This document shows positions 34,114-42,661 of a DNA stretch of 64,000 bases, piece after piece. Location of the stretch: assembly GCF_042654985.1 (NCBI RefSeq), contig NZ_JBHSMT010000023.1, positions 62,001-126,000 of the forward strand, read 5' to 3'. Below the pieces are notes generated by a model. The model searched no databases, was not told where the DNA came from, and saw nothing but the letters and a program-made list of their open reading frames with translations. Positions within the stretch are counted from its first letter, which is position 1; each line of letters opens with the position of its first letter. This DNA is from Paraherbaspirillum soli. GTDB taxonomy: Bacteria > Pseudomonadota > Gammaproteobacteria > Burkholderiales > Burkholderiaceae_D. A program made the translations under genes and the position numbers.

Positions 34114-36068
34114 GCGGTGTGCTCCACCTGTTTGATTGGCTCCGCTTGGCGGCTCTGCTGCCAGAGCCGGATCAGTTTTTCAAATGTCTCCCTGACTTGC
34201 TGGATCAAGGCCGCATCGTCGATCCGCCCCTGCAACCAGAGTTTTGACGGCTCATGAAAAATGGTGCGGCCGACCATGAAGCCGCGGCAGGTCTTGCTGT
34301 CACGCGAAGCACGGAAGGCCGCTGCCAGCTGCTCGACCGGCGCCGCCAGGCCCAGCAGCACGATGCCGCGACAGTACGGATCGCGCTCGGCGATCAGGCG
34401 GTCGATCGCGGCCCATTGCGGCGCCGACATCGCTTCCAGCTTCCACCATTCCGGATATATCCCGAGGTTGTACAAGCGCTTGATGGCGCGCAGCACGGTG
34501 TCGTCGGCCTGCGGCAGATCTTTGGATGGGATGATTTCCAGCAGCAATTCATGGCCGCTGAGCTGCACTGCGTCATACAGCGCGCGAATCTGCGCTTCCT
34601 GTTCCAGGCGCGGCTCGACCGCATCGTCAGGATGAAATTGCACCAAGCATTTGACCACATGCTCCTTGGGCCAACTCAACAGATGCGAACCGATAGCACG
34701 GCCATGGTCGAACTCAAGCGGATTGGAAAGCGGCAGCTCAACCGCATGGCCGACCCACCAGCCGCGCCCGGTGGCGGCGTTCAGCGCATCCTGACCGTAG
34801 CGGTCATCGGCCAGCACGCCGATTTTGCCTTGCAGTCCGAGCGCCTGTTCGGTCTGCGCCACCGCTTGCACCAGTAACTGTTTGAGTCGCGGCAGACGCG
34901 CTTCGCCGACGCCGGCTTCTCGCGCCAATTCGAAAAACTGATTGCGATGATCGAACGCAAACACGTTGACCTCGCTCCATGTCTTGCGCGGCACGCTGAC
35001 CCGATGCAGGCGGTTCAAATGCGCATCCTGCTGCGGTCGCTGCAGCCGCTCTGCGTTGCTTACAAAGTAGTCCAGCTCCACCAGTGTCGGCATCGCCGGC
35101 GCGCAGGCATGGCGCGACACCACCAGCGCGCCGCAAGCATTGGCGTAGCGGCAGCAGGCTTCATCGCCCTCATTGTTGAGCCAGCCCTTCAGGAAGCCGG
35201 ACAGGAATGCATCGCCGGCGCCCAGCACGTTCAACACCTCGACTTGCACGCCGCGGTAATTGAAGCCTTCATCCAGCGTTTTCGGAATCTCTGCGTGAAT
35301 CACCGTACAGCCCAGCGGTCCGCGCTTGACCACCAAGGTCGCAGGGCTGAGCGCGCGCACCGTCTGCAGCGAAGCGATGATGTCGCGGCCGCCGCCGGCG
35401 ATCATGAATTCTTCTTCGGTCCCCACCAGCAGATCGAACTTCGGCAGGATGGCTTGCAAATGGGCGGTTACGCTGTCATTCGCAATAAAGCGGGTTTCGC
35501 CGTCGCTCTTTTGCGTCAGGCCCCACAGCACCGGCCGATAGTCGATATCCAGCACCGTGCGCACATTGTTGCGGCGCGCATAGTCGAGCGCCAGGCTGCT
35601 GCTGCGATGCACCTGTTCGGTGGAAAAATGAGTCCCGGTAATCAGCAGCGCCTTGCTCGAAGCGATGAACGATTCGTCGATATCTTCTTCGGCCAACGCC
35701 ATGTCGGCGCAATTGTCGCGATAGAAAATCAACGGAAAAGTATTCTTGTCTTTCAATCCCAGCATCACCAGCGCAGTCAGCCGTTCCGGATCGACCTTGA
35801 TCTGGCCGACGTCGCAACCCTCGGCCGCCAACGCCGCCGTCAGGAACTGGCCATTGTGCTCATTGCCGACCCGCGTCAGCATCGCCGACTTCAGTCCGAG
35901 ACGGGCGCAGCCAAAGGCGATATTGGCCGACGAGCCGCCCAGGTATTTGGCAAAGCTGGCGACTTCGGACAACGGCGCGCCGATCTGCTGGGCATACAGA
36001 TCCACGGCCAGCCGCCCGAGACAAATAACGTCGAGCTTGCGGTCCGATGCGAATGGTGTGTGTTGCAT
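34110..36068 (-). CDS. iolC: IolC fusion: 5-dehydro-2-deoxygluconokinase plus DUF2090 aldolase-like domain
   Basis: 652 residues, about twice Bacillus IolC. Residues 1-330 form a PfkB-family kinase: DVICLGRLAVDLYAQQIG at the start, LGGSSANIAFG, and the catalytic NVLGAGDAFLSGF. Residues 335-640 are a DUF2090 domain with a class I aldolase-like barrel (FAFDHRNQFFELAREAG, KCLVQFHPDD, KLEAMS, GRTIFHEPS). In proteobacteria this fusion is annotated as kinase plus 5-dehydro-2-deoxyphosphogluconate aldolase. It would do the work of IolC and IolJ, giving DHAP and malonate semialdehyde. AAGGGGAT precedes the ATG. First gene of the catabolic run, 12 bp after the ABC ATPase. Confidence 0.95.
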   Translation of the reverse strand: MQHTPFASDRKLDVICLGRLAVDLYAQQIGAPLSEVASFAKYLGGSSANIAFGCARLGLKSAMLTRVGNEHNGQFLTAALAAEGCDVGQIKVDPERLTALVMLGLKDKNTFPLIFYRDNCADMALAEEDIDESFIASSKALLITGTHFSTEQVHRSSSLALDYARRNNVRTVLDIDYRPVLWGLTQKSDGETRFIANDSVTAHLQAILPKFDLLVGTEEEFMIAGGGRDIIASLQTVRALSPATLVVKRGPLGCTVIHAEIPKTLDEGFNYRGVQVEVLNVLGAGDAFLSGFLKGWLNNEGDEACCRYANACGALVVSRHACAPAMPTLVELDYFVSNAERLQRPQQDAHLNRLHRVSVPRKTWSEVNVFAFDHRNQFFELAREAGVGEARLPRLKQLLVQAVAQTEQALGLQGKIGVLADDRYGQDALNAATGRGWWVGHAVELPLSNPLEFDHGRAIGSHLLSWPKEHVVKCLVQFHPDDAVEPRLEQEAQIRALYDAVQLSGHELLLEIIPSKDLPQADDTVLRAIKRLYNLGIYPEWWKLEAMSAPQWAAIDRLIAERDPYCRGIVLLGLAAPVEQLAAAFRASRDSKTCRGFMVGRTIFHEPSKLWLQGRIDDAALIQQVRETFEKLIRLWQQSRQAEPIKQVEHTA

Positions 36069-36080
36069 GCGTATCCCCTT

Positions 36081-36863
36081 TCAAATCCTGATGCCATCGA
36101 GCTGATTCATCAGCGTCTGCATTTCGGCGCCGCCGGCCATCATGTCCAGCACCTCGTTTTTGGAGACATTCTGCTTGGTAAAAGTCCCCATCGACTTGCC
36201 GCGATTGAGCAAGGTGAATGAATCGCCGATCGGATAGGCGTGATGCACATTGTGGGTAATGAAAATCACCGAAATGCCGCGCTCGCGCGCCTTGTGAATC
36301 AGCTGCAGCACATTGAACGATTGCTTGACGCCGAGCGCCGCCGTCGGCTCGTCGAGGATCAGCACGCGGGCGCCGAAATGGATCGCACGAGCAATCGCCA
36401 GACACTGTTTTTCACCGCCGGACATGGTGCCGATCGCATGATGCGGGTCGCGCACCATGATGCCCATTTCAGCCAGCTTTTCGCGTGCGGTAGCGGCCGC
36501 GTATTGCATATCCATGACGGGGATGCCCAGTATCTTTTTCATCGGTTCCCGGCCCATGAAAAAATTACGCGCCACCGACAGCAAGGACACCAGCGCCAGG
36601 TCCTGATACACCGTCGCCACTCCGGCATCCAGCGCTTCTTTCGGCGAGTTGAACGACACCGCTTTGCCATCCACCAGGTACTGTCCTGCGGATGGCTTGT
36701 GCACCCCTGCCAGAATTTTGATCAGCGTCGATTTGCCGGCGCCGTTATCCCCGAGCAGGCAATGCACCTCGCCCTGTTTCAGGCGCAGGGTGACGTCTTG
36801 CAGCGCAATCACGGAACCAAAATATTTGCTGACGTTTTCCAATGCCAGAATAATGTCGCTCAT
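36081..36863 (-). CDS. Sugar (inositol) ABC transporter ATP-binding protein
   Basis: 260 residues with one nucleotide-binding domain. Walker A is GDNGAGKST, the signature MSGGEKQ, Walker B VLILDEPTAAL, and the H-loop FITHN. Most ribose-type importers use a double ATPase of about 500 residues; this single-domain form belongs to the FrcA/IatA-like subgroup. It lies 2 bp after the permease gene and 12 bp before iolC, so it powers uptake of the substrate of this operon, presumably myo-inositol. Confidence 0.92.
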   Translation of the reverse strand: MSDIILALENVSKYFGSVIALQDVTLRLKQGEVHCLLGDNGAGKSTLIKILAGVHKPSAGQYLVDGKAVSFNSPKEALDAGVATVYQDLALVSLLSVARNFFMGREPMKKILGIPVMDMQYAAATAREKLAEMGIMVRDPHHAIGTMSGGEKQCLAIARAIHFGARVLILDEPTAALGVKQSFNVLQLIHKARERGISVIFITHNVHHAYPIGDSFTLLNRGKSMGTFTKQNVSKNEVLDMMAGGAEMQTLMNQLDGIRI

Positions 36864-36865
36864 GA

Positions 36866-38029
36866 CTATCTCGCTTCCGTCACGCGACGGCGGACGTAGT
36901 TATTGAACAGTACGGCGACCAGCAGCATCACGCCGAGAAACACCCGGAACCAGTCGGAATTGAGATTGGTATAAGTGATGCCGATCTGCACCACGCCGAA
37001 TATCAGCGCGCCAAAACAAGCGCCCACCACCGAGCCGTAACCGCCGGTCAACAGCGCGCCGCCGATCACTGCGGCGATGATGGCTTCGAATTCCTTTTGC
37101 AAGCCGCGATCGGCCGCGGCCGAACCGACATCGGCAACCTGCAGCACAGCGAACAGGCAGGCGCAAAAGGCGGTAAACACAAACAACGCCATTTTTACCC
37201 GCCGGACCGGCACGCCGACATTTTTGGCGGCATTGGCATCGCCGCCGACAGCAAAAATCCAGTTGCCGAAACGGGTCCGCGCCAACACGAAACTGGCGCC
37301 CAAAGCCAGCACCGCCCACCATGCAATGACTTTGGGAATGCCGGCGACCAGTGGCCGGCCGTTGTCTGCCGTCGCGATCCAGCCCTGGCTTGCCACCCAA
37401 TCGAACAGGCCGCCGCCAAGGTTGCCGGTGAATAACAGGCTGCCGAGCCAGTCATGCGCTGCCAAATCGCCGACGCCGCTAACGATGGTGCGGTTGGCGA
37501 ACATGATAGACAGCGCCAGGGTCAAGCCGCGCAAAATAAACATGAAGGCCAACGTGACGATGAACGAAGGCAGCCTGGTCTTGATCACCAGATAGCCGTT
37601 GAGCCAGCCCAGCGCCATCGAGCCGGCAAAAGCGAACAATACCGCCAGCCAGAACGGCCAGTGAAAATACACGGTCGGGATCGCCACCATCATGCCGGCA
37701 AAGCCGATCATCGAGCCGATCGACAAATCGAATTCGCCGGCGATCATCAGCATGCAGGCGCCGACCGCGATCAAGCCTAGATAAGCCGCCACCTGCATCC
37801 AGTTGACGACGCCATCCAGGTTGAACATGCCGGAGTCGCCGGCGGCCAGACCGAATACGACAAACACCAGAACGACACCGGCCAATGAGGCAGACTCCGG
37901 GCGGCCCAGGAAGCGCTTTAGCGCCCCCTCCGCCCTCGCTCGCTCATCCGGCTTGACTGCGCCCTGCTGCGCCGAACTGCTGCCGACTGCAATCGCCTTG
38001 TCGGCGTGAATGCTGCTTGTACTCATCAC
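36866..38029 (-). CDS. Sugar (inositol) ABC transporter permease
   Basis: 387 residues, BPD_transp_2 (RbsC-like) family. A polar N-terminal 45 residues precedes about ten hydrophobic helices, with the conserved GEFDLSIGSMIGFAGM loop that contacts the ATPase and the C-terminal GALLTGGYGSVVGACFGALIFGVVQIG. It lies 36 bp after the binding-protein gene. It forms the membrane channel of the inositol importer. Confidence 0.93.
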   Translation of the reverse strand: MMSTSSIHADKAIAVGSSSAQQGAVKPDERARAEGALKRFLGRPESASLAGVVLVFVVFGLAAGDSGMFNLDGVVNWMQVAAYLGLIAVGACMLMIAGEFDLSIGSMIGFAGMMVAIPTVYFHWPFWLAVLFAFAGSMALGWLNGYLVIKTRLPSFIVTLAFMFILRGLTLALSIMFANRTIVSGVGDLAAHDWLGSLLFTGNLGGGLFDWVASQGWIATADNGRPLVAGIPKVIAWWAVLALGASFVLARTRFGNWIFAVGGDANAAKNVGVPVRRVKMALFVFTAFCACLFAVLQVADVGSAAADRGLQKEFEAIIAAVIGGALLTGGYGSVVGACFGALIFGVVQIGITYTNLNSDWFRVFLGVMLLVAVLFNNYVRRRVTEAR

Positions 38030-38065
38030 ACATCTCCTTTAGTGCGGCCGCCAGCACGTAACGAT

Positions 38066-39106
38066 TTAGCGATACTGACCGGCGTACTGCAACACTTTGT
38101 CGAGATTGTCCTTGGTCACATAGCCAGGACCGGAGCTGATATGGCGCGGGCCGTAAATCGGCGTCAATCCGTATTCGGCCAGACGCGCCTGGAACTTGGG
38201 ATTGGCTTTCAACCTGGATTGGATCGTCGTCACGTCGGCGGTTTTGTATTCCTTCATGATGGCCAGCACGGCCACCGGGATGTAGCCCTGCAAGTAAGGT
38301 TGCTGGTCAATCGCAAACTGTACCGAGCCATCCTTGATCCCCTTCGCCACTTCCTCCGATAAATCGAAGGTGGCAAACCAGGTCTTGCCTTTCAGCCCCA
38401 TCTTTTGCAGCGCCCGCAAACTGGGTGCGGCGGAATCCGGCCCCAGCGCCAGTACCGCCTGGGTGCCGGGATTGTTGCGCAGATAGGCGCTGACCTTGCT
38501 CTCGATGGCGGTTGGATCTTGACCGGCGTCCAGCGTGGCTTTCTTATAGTCGACGCCAAGCGCATCGGCGAAGCCGCGGCAGCGTTCGAACGAGGATGGG
38601 TTGGTCGCGTAATGATTCACGCACAGGAAGGACTTAATGCCGGCCGCTTTGGCCTTTTCGCCGGCGCCCTTGCCGGCATCGTATTCCGGCTGGCCGACGT
38701 GCATCAGCGCGCCCAGTTCTTCGCTTTGCTGCTGGCTGCCGGAATTGATCGTGACCAGGGCGATTTTTTTGGCCGTGACATTTTCCATCGATTTTTTCAG
38801 CACGCTGAAATCGGCGATGCTGGCAATCACGCCATCGTAATGGCGAGCCGCAGCTTGCTCGATCAAACGCGCCATATCGGCCAGGTCGCCATTCGGCGGA
38901 TTTCGGTAATCGACGCTGACGTTGAAATCTTCGCCGGCCTGCTTGATCGCATTCTTGATCGTGTTCCACCAGGAGTCGGAATCCGGCGCATGGCTGATCA
39001 GCACCAGTTTTTCGGTCGCGGCATACGTCGTGGTGGCGCCAAACGTCGTCGCCAGCGCCGCAACAATCAGGGCATTGCCCAGCCCTCTGCATCTGAGTCT
39101 TTGCAT
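38066..39106 (-). CDS. Periplasmic inositol/sugar-binding protein
   Basis: 346 residues. Signal peptide to about residue 29 (FGATTTYAA), then a type I periplasmic binding fold (Peripla_BP_4): LVLISHAPDSDSWWNTIKNAIKQAGEDF, and IASIADFSVLKKSMENV. It resembles IbpA of Caulobacter and ribose-binding proteins. First gene of the leftward importer-catabolic operon; a two-part operator lies about 100 bp upstream. Myo-inositol as ligand is inferred from the neighbours. Confidence 0.92.
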   Translation of the reverse strand: MQRLRCRGLGNALIVAALATTFGATTTYAATEKLVLISHAPDSDSWWNTIKNAIKQAGEDFNVSVDYRNPPNGDLADMARLIEQAAARHYDGVIASIADFSVLKKSMENVTAKKIALVTINSGSQQQSEELGALMHVGQPEYDAGKGAGEKAKAAGIKSFLCVNHYATNPSSFERCRGFADALGVDYKKATLDAGQDPTAIESKVSAYLRNNPGTQAVLALGPDSAAPSLRALQKMGLKGKTWFATFDLSEEVAKGIKDGSVQFAIDQQPYLQGYIPVAVLAIMKEYKTADVTTIQSRLKANPKFQARLAEYGLTPIYGPRHISSGPGYVTKDNLDKVLQYAGQYR

Positions 39107-39200
39107 AGTCGTCTCCGCATTATTCTATTGTTTGCTTGCGAGGCCGGTCGCCTCTTGCCGACAGCTTGATCGGTACTCAACAATAGAACATGCGCAAATG

Positions 39201-39247
39201 ATATGCAATGTTTTTTCCATTTTATTTTATATTGAAATATTATTTCC
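39201..39247 (-). promoter_or_regulatory. Two-part iol operator upstream of the importer operon
   Basis: On the minus strand, GGAAATAATATTTC (39247-39234) is followed after 15 bases by GGAAAAAACATTGC and then ATAT (39218-39201). Both parts fit GGAA-N6-TTCC with one or two changes and their centres are 29 bp apart. The same layout, aligned base for base, occurs at 42484-42530. Confidence 0.6.
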
Positions 39248-39301
39248 AATAATGAGAATATCTTTATAATTGCAGCTCTATGTACAAACAAAAACCGTTG
39301 C

Positions 39302-39349
39302 GGGACAGAGTTTAAGAGCCGCCGGAGCGCGGCGAATTCCTCTGTCCCC
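39302..39349. repeat. RAYT-type palindrome, copy C
   Basis: GGGACAGA (39302-39309) ... TCTGTCCC (39341-39348). The body AGTTTAAGAGCCGCCGGAGC is the reverse-strand counterpart of copies A and B (AGTTTAAGAGGCACCGCAGC), about 80 % identical by eye. It lies between the iol operator and the regulator start, ending 20 bp before the ATG. Confidence 0.7.
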
Positions 39350-39369
39350 AACTGACTAGGACGAACACT

Positions 39370-40236
39370 ATGGCGGAGACCTCTACAGTCGACCAGCTGA
39401 TGCATCAAATCGCTGAACAATACGCCACGCTTTCCCGGCAGCTCAAGCTGATTGCCAACTATGTCGAGCAACATCGAACCAGCCTGATGCTGGAGAGGAT
39501 CAGCGATATCGCCGAACACTGCGAAGTGCAACCGTCGGCCATCGTGCGCTTTGCCAAACACTTTGGTTTCAGCGGCTTCAGCGAAATGCAGGCTGTGTTC
39601 CGCGATGCCTATACCGCACAAGCGATTCCATCGCAAAACTACCAGCAGCGGATACGCAAATTGATAGCCGCCAAACCGACGCCGCTGACCAGCGGCGCGA
39701 TGGCGCGCGAATTCATCGATGCCAGCCGCAGCGGGTTGGATGAGCTGTTGAATGGGATGGACGACGCGCAGTTCGAGGCGGCGGTCAAATTGCTGCTGAA
39801 GGCCGACAACATTTATGTGATTGGCGTGCGCCGCTCCTTCCCTATCGCCAGCTACATCGTGTACGCGCTGCAGCACACCAATAAGCGGGTCCACTTGTTA
39901 TCCGGACTGGGCGGCATGTTCCGCGAACAGATACGCAGCGTCGGCAAGAACGACGTCGTGATCGCCATCAGCTTTACGCCGTACGGCAAGGAGACTCAGG
40001 CCTGCGTCCGCCTGGCACACCAGCGACAGGCCAAGTCGCTGGTCATCACCGATAGTCAGTTGAGCCCGCTGGCGCGGCATGCGTCGGTATTGTTGACAGT
40101 AAAAGAAGGCAGCGCGTTTGCGTTCCGCTCGCTAACCAATGCGATGTGCCTGTGCCAAGCGCTGTTTATCGCATTGGCGTATCGCCTGGAATTGAATGTG
40201 GAAGAAACGACTACCGTCGACGATTATGACGAATAA
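39370..40236 (+). CDS. iolR: MurR/RpiR-family regulator of inositol catabolism
   Basis: 288 residues. The N-terminal helix-turn-helix (HTH_6: LKLIANYVEQHRTSLMLERISDIAEHCEVQPSAIVRFAKHFGFSGFSEMQ) is followed by a SIS sugar-phosphate-binding domain (DNIYVIGVRRSFPIASYIVYALQ ... DVVIAISFTPYGKET). It is divergent from the importer-catabolic operon. RpiR-type IolR proteins repress inositol genes in alphaproteobacteria, so the same role is inferred. The ribosome site AGGA (39358-39361) abuts the preceding palindrome. Confidence 0.88.
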   Translation: MAETSTVDQLMHQIAEQYATLSRQLKLIANYVEQHRTSLMLERISDIAEHCEVQPSAIVRFAKHFGFSGFSEMQAVFRDAYTAQAIPSQNYQQRIRKLIAAKPTPLTSGAMAREFIDASRSGLDELLNGMDDAQFEAAVKLLLKADNIYVIGVRRSFPIASYIVYALQHTNKRVHLLSGLGGMFREQIRSVGKNDVVIAISFTPYGKETQACVRLAHQRQAKSLVITDSQLSPLARHASVLLTVKEGSAFAFRSLTNAMCLCQALFIALAYRLELNVEETTTVDDYDE

Positions 40237-40262
40237 TTTTTTGGCAGCGTATTTACAGCTAC

Positions 40263-40396
40263 AGGGCACCTCGAAAAACCGTAGCGAGCGGTTCAAGGTC
40301 GGGGCTAGAAGCGCAGTCGTACGACTGTACGGCGAGCATCGCAGCCCCGAGATTGGCGGGTTTGCCAAACTCTGCAGTAGGTTTTCGAGGTGCCCT
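40263..40396. mobile_element. MITE-like element with 15-bp inverted ends
   Basis: Perfect terminal inverted repeats AGGGCACCTCGAAAA (40263-40277) and TTTTCGAGGTGCCCT (40382-40396) enclose 104 bp. An inner pair TCGGGGCT / AGCCCCGA is also present. It codes for nothing and fills almost the entire gap between convergent genes. Its right end contains two bases of the stop codon of the minus-strand dehydrogenase. Confidence 0.7.
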
Positions 40397-41432
40397 ACAG
40401 CAGCACCGGCAATTTCGTCAATAACGATTCACGCAATGCCAGCCCGATGCGGGTCGCCTCCACCGCATCGTCCAGCGTCAACGCCAGCGTTTGCTGCTGC
40501 CGTATCGCTTGCACGAAATCAGTGACTTCAGTCAGGAACGCATCCTCAAAACGATCGAAGAAATTTGGCGTGCATTCGTTGCGAATGCCGTGCGCATCGG
40601 CGATTTCAAGCCGGTTCTTGCGCGCGTTGCTTCCTACCGTCAGGCGTCCGCCGGTGCCGATAATTTCGGTCATCGTGTCGTGACCATGCGCCATCGTGCG
40701 CGACGCATAAAACGTCGCGATCCGGCCGTTTTCAAACTCGCAAACGGCAACGCCGTTATCGACATCCTGAAACTGCTGCAGCTCCTGATGGATGGCTACC
40801 ACACCGCTGGCATAGACCCGGGTCGGCTGCGGATTACCCAGCAGCCAGCGCGCCAGATCGATATCGTGCACGCTGCAGTCGAGAAAAATGCCGCCGCTGG
40901 TCGGTGCGAATTTGACGAAAAACCCATCTGCGTCATATTGATCGCAGGTTTGCGAATGCAGCATGAAGGGCGAACCAATGGCGCCCTGCTGGATTTTTTT
41001 ATACGCATCCTGATAGCTGGCGTCAAAACGTCGCACAAAACCGATCATGACTTTCAACTGTGGATGGCGTGCAGCTTCCGCAGTAACACGACGACAATCG
41101 TCCAGATTCAGCGACAAGGGCTTCTCGCAAAACACGTGCTTGCCGGCCCGCAGCGCTTGAATGATTTGATCCGCATGCAAGGATGTCGGCGTCACCAGGA
41201 ACACCGCGTCGAGGCCGTCATGCGCCAGCAAGGCTTCGACATCGTTATACAGATGCACGGTTTGAAGTGCATCGCGGGCCCATTCAAGCTCAGCCGCCAG
41301 CGGACTGCAGACCGCAACCAGCGCAGCGCCGGGAACATAGCGCAGCAGATTTTCCGCGTGCCGCTTTCCCAATCGTCCAAGGCCGACGACACCGACTTTG
41401 AGCTTGGTTGTACTGCTTGTTGCGGGCGTCAT
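40395..41432 (-). CDS. Gfo/Idh/MocA-family inositol dehydrogenase-like protein
   Basis: 345 residues from ATG 41432. N-terminal Rossmann fold (KVGVVGLGRLGKRHAENLL), the family motif EKPLSLNLDDC with the catalytic Lys, and a C-terminal alpha/beta domain with GGIFLDCSVHDIDLARWLLG. Its ATG overlaps the stop of the preceding iolG (ATGA). It is a diverged paralog of that gene; a natural guess is a dehydrogenase for another inositol isomer (scyllo or chiro) or a related polyol. The stop codon lies in the adjacent MITE-like element. Confidence 0.88.
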   Translation of the reverse strand: MTPATSSTTKLKVGVVGLGRLGKRHAENLLRYVPGAALVAVCSPLAAELEWARDALQTVHLYNDVEALLAHDGLDAVFLVTPTSLHADQIIQALRAGKHVFCEKPLSLNLDDCRRVTAEAARHPQLKVMIGFVRRFDASYQDAYKKIQQGAIGSPFMLHSQTCDQYDADGFFVKFAPTSGGIFLDCSVHDIDLARWLLGNPQPTRVYASGVVAIHQELQQFQDVDNGVAVCEFENGRIATFYASRTMAHGHDTMTEIIGTGGRLTVGSNARKNRLEIADAHGIRNECTPNFFDRFEDAFLTEVTDFVQAIRQQQTLALTLDDAVEATRIGLALRESLLTKLPVLL

Positions 41433-42421
41433 TTCGACAACTCGATTGTGCGATTCTCGCGCCACGACAAAGTCGCCGCTTCGGCCAACTGCAAGGCTTT
41501 GACGCCGTCTTCGATGGTGGTGCGCACCGGGACCCGATTCACCATCGCATCCAGGAAGTGCGCGATTTCGCGCGCATACGCGGCGCGGTAGCGGTCCAGG
41601 AAAAAATGCTCCGGCTTGTCCTGACTGACACTCTGCGCAGTAGATGCCAGGACCTCGGTCGGCTTGTGGTTCGCGGCTTGCAACATGCCTTTGCTGCCCA
41701 GCACTTCAAAGCGCTGATCGTAACCGTAAGCGGCACGGCGGCTGGTATTGATCTGGCACAGGCGGCCGCGCCGGGTACGAATGCTGACCACGGCGGAATC
41801 GATGTCCCCCGCTTCTGCAATCGCACTGTCGGTCAGGCAGCTGCCGGTGGCGCTAATGCTGACCGCTTCATCCGCCAGTATCCAGCGGAAAATATCGAAG
41901 TCGTGGATCAGCATGTCCTTGAAAATACCGCCTGAACTTTTGATGTAGGAAGCCGGCGGCGCAGCAGGGTCGCGGCTGGTGACGATCAGCATTTCCGGAT
42001 CGCCGATTTCGCCGGCGGCGAGACGTGTTTTCAGCGCATCAAAGGTCGGATCGAAGCGTCGCTGAAAACCGATCATGCAAGTTACTTTAGCCTCGGCCAC
42101 GGCACGTGCGCATGCCTGGGCGCGCTCAAGCGACAGATCGACCGGCTTCTCGCAGAAGATCGCTTTGCCGGCGGCCGCCGCACGCAAAATCAGGTCGGCA
42201 TGGGTATCGGTGCTGGACGCGATCAGCACCGCGCCGACCGCCGGATCGGCTAATGCGCGCTCGATGTCCGCCACCTGCGCACCATGCTGGGCCGCCAACT
42301 CTTGCGCCGCCTGCGGATTGACATCGCTGACATATTTGAGCCTGGCGCCGGCTTGCAGCACCAGGTTGCCGGCATGGATTTTACCGATACGGCCTGCGCC
42401 GAAAATTGCCACGTCAATCAT
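41429..42421 (-). CDS. iolG: Inositol 2-dehydrogenase
   Basis: 330 residues from ATG 42421. NAD-dependent oxidation of myo-inositol to 2-keto-myo-inositol. Rossmann fold DVAIFGAGRIGKIHAGNL, catalytic EKPVDLSLERA, and GGIFKDMLIHDFDIFRW with the catalytic Asp/His pair. The gene leads a two-gene unit with a paralog and has its own upstream operator. Regulation together with the importer operon is suggested by the shared 47-bp element. Confidence 0.92.
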   Translation of the reverse strand: MIDVAIFGAGRIGKIHAGNLVLQAGARLKYVSDVNPQAAQELAAQHGAQVADIERALADPAVGAVLIASSTDTHADLILRAAAAGKAIFCEKPVDLSLERAQACARAVAEAKVTCMIGFQRRFDPTFDALKTRLAAGEIGDPEMLIVTSRDPAAPPASYIKSSGGIFKDMLIHDFDIFRWILADEAVSISATGSCLTDSAIAEAGDIDSAVVSIRTRRGRLCQINTSRRAAYGYDQRFEVLGSKGMLQAANHKPTEVLASTAQSVSQDKPEHFFLDRYRAAYAREIAHFLDAMVNRVPVRTTIEDGVKALQLAEAATLSWRENRTIELSK

Positions 42422-42483
42422 GTCTTGCCCCCGTTGATAGTCATGCTGCGGTTTTCCCAATTGTAGGCACGAATATCAATAAT

Positions 42484-42530
42484 GAAAACAAATTTCTGTT
42501 TTATTTTTATGCGGAATATTTATTGCATAC
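42484..42530 (+). promoter_or_regulatory. Two-part iol operator upstream of iolG
   Basis: GAAAACAAATTTCT (42484-42497), 15-base spacer, GGAATATTTATTGC and then ATAC (42513-42530). It aligns in register with the element upstream of the importer operon (39201-39247); relative to its gene, its orientation is reversed. Confidence 0.6.
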
Positions 42531-42567
42531 GCGAAGATTCCTTTATTCCAGAAATACGGGATGACGT

Positions 42568-42604
42568 AAAAAAAGCCTCGCTGATTAATCAGCGAGGCTT
42601 TTTT
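42568..42604 (-). terminator. Intrinsic terminator after the phosphoribosyltransferase gene
   Basis: AAAAAAGCCTCGCTGATTAATCAGCGAGGCTTTTTT, a long perfect palindrome with flanking A and T runs, 58 bp past the minus-strand stop at 42662. It may work in both directions. Confidence 0.9.
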
Positions 42605-42661
42605 CGAACCTGAAGCGGCAAACGCTAGCAGCTATCAGGCTCCGACTTCTTCGGTCGAGAA

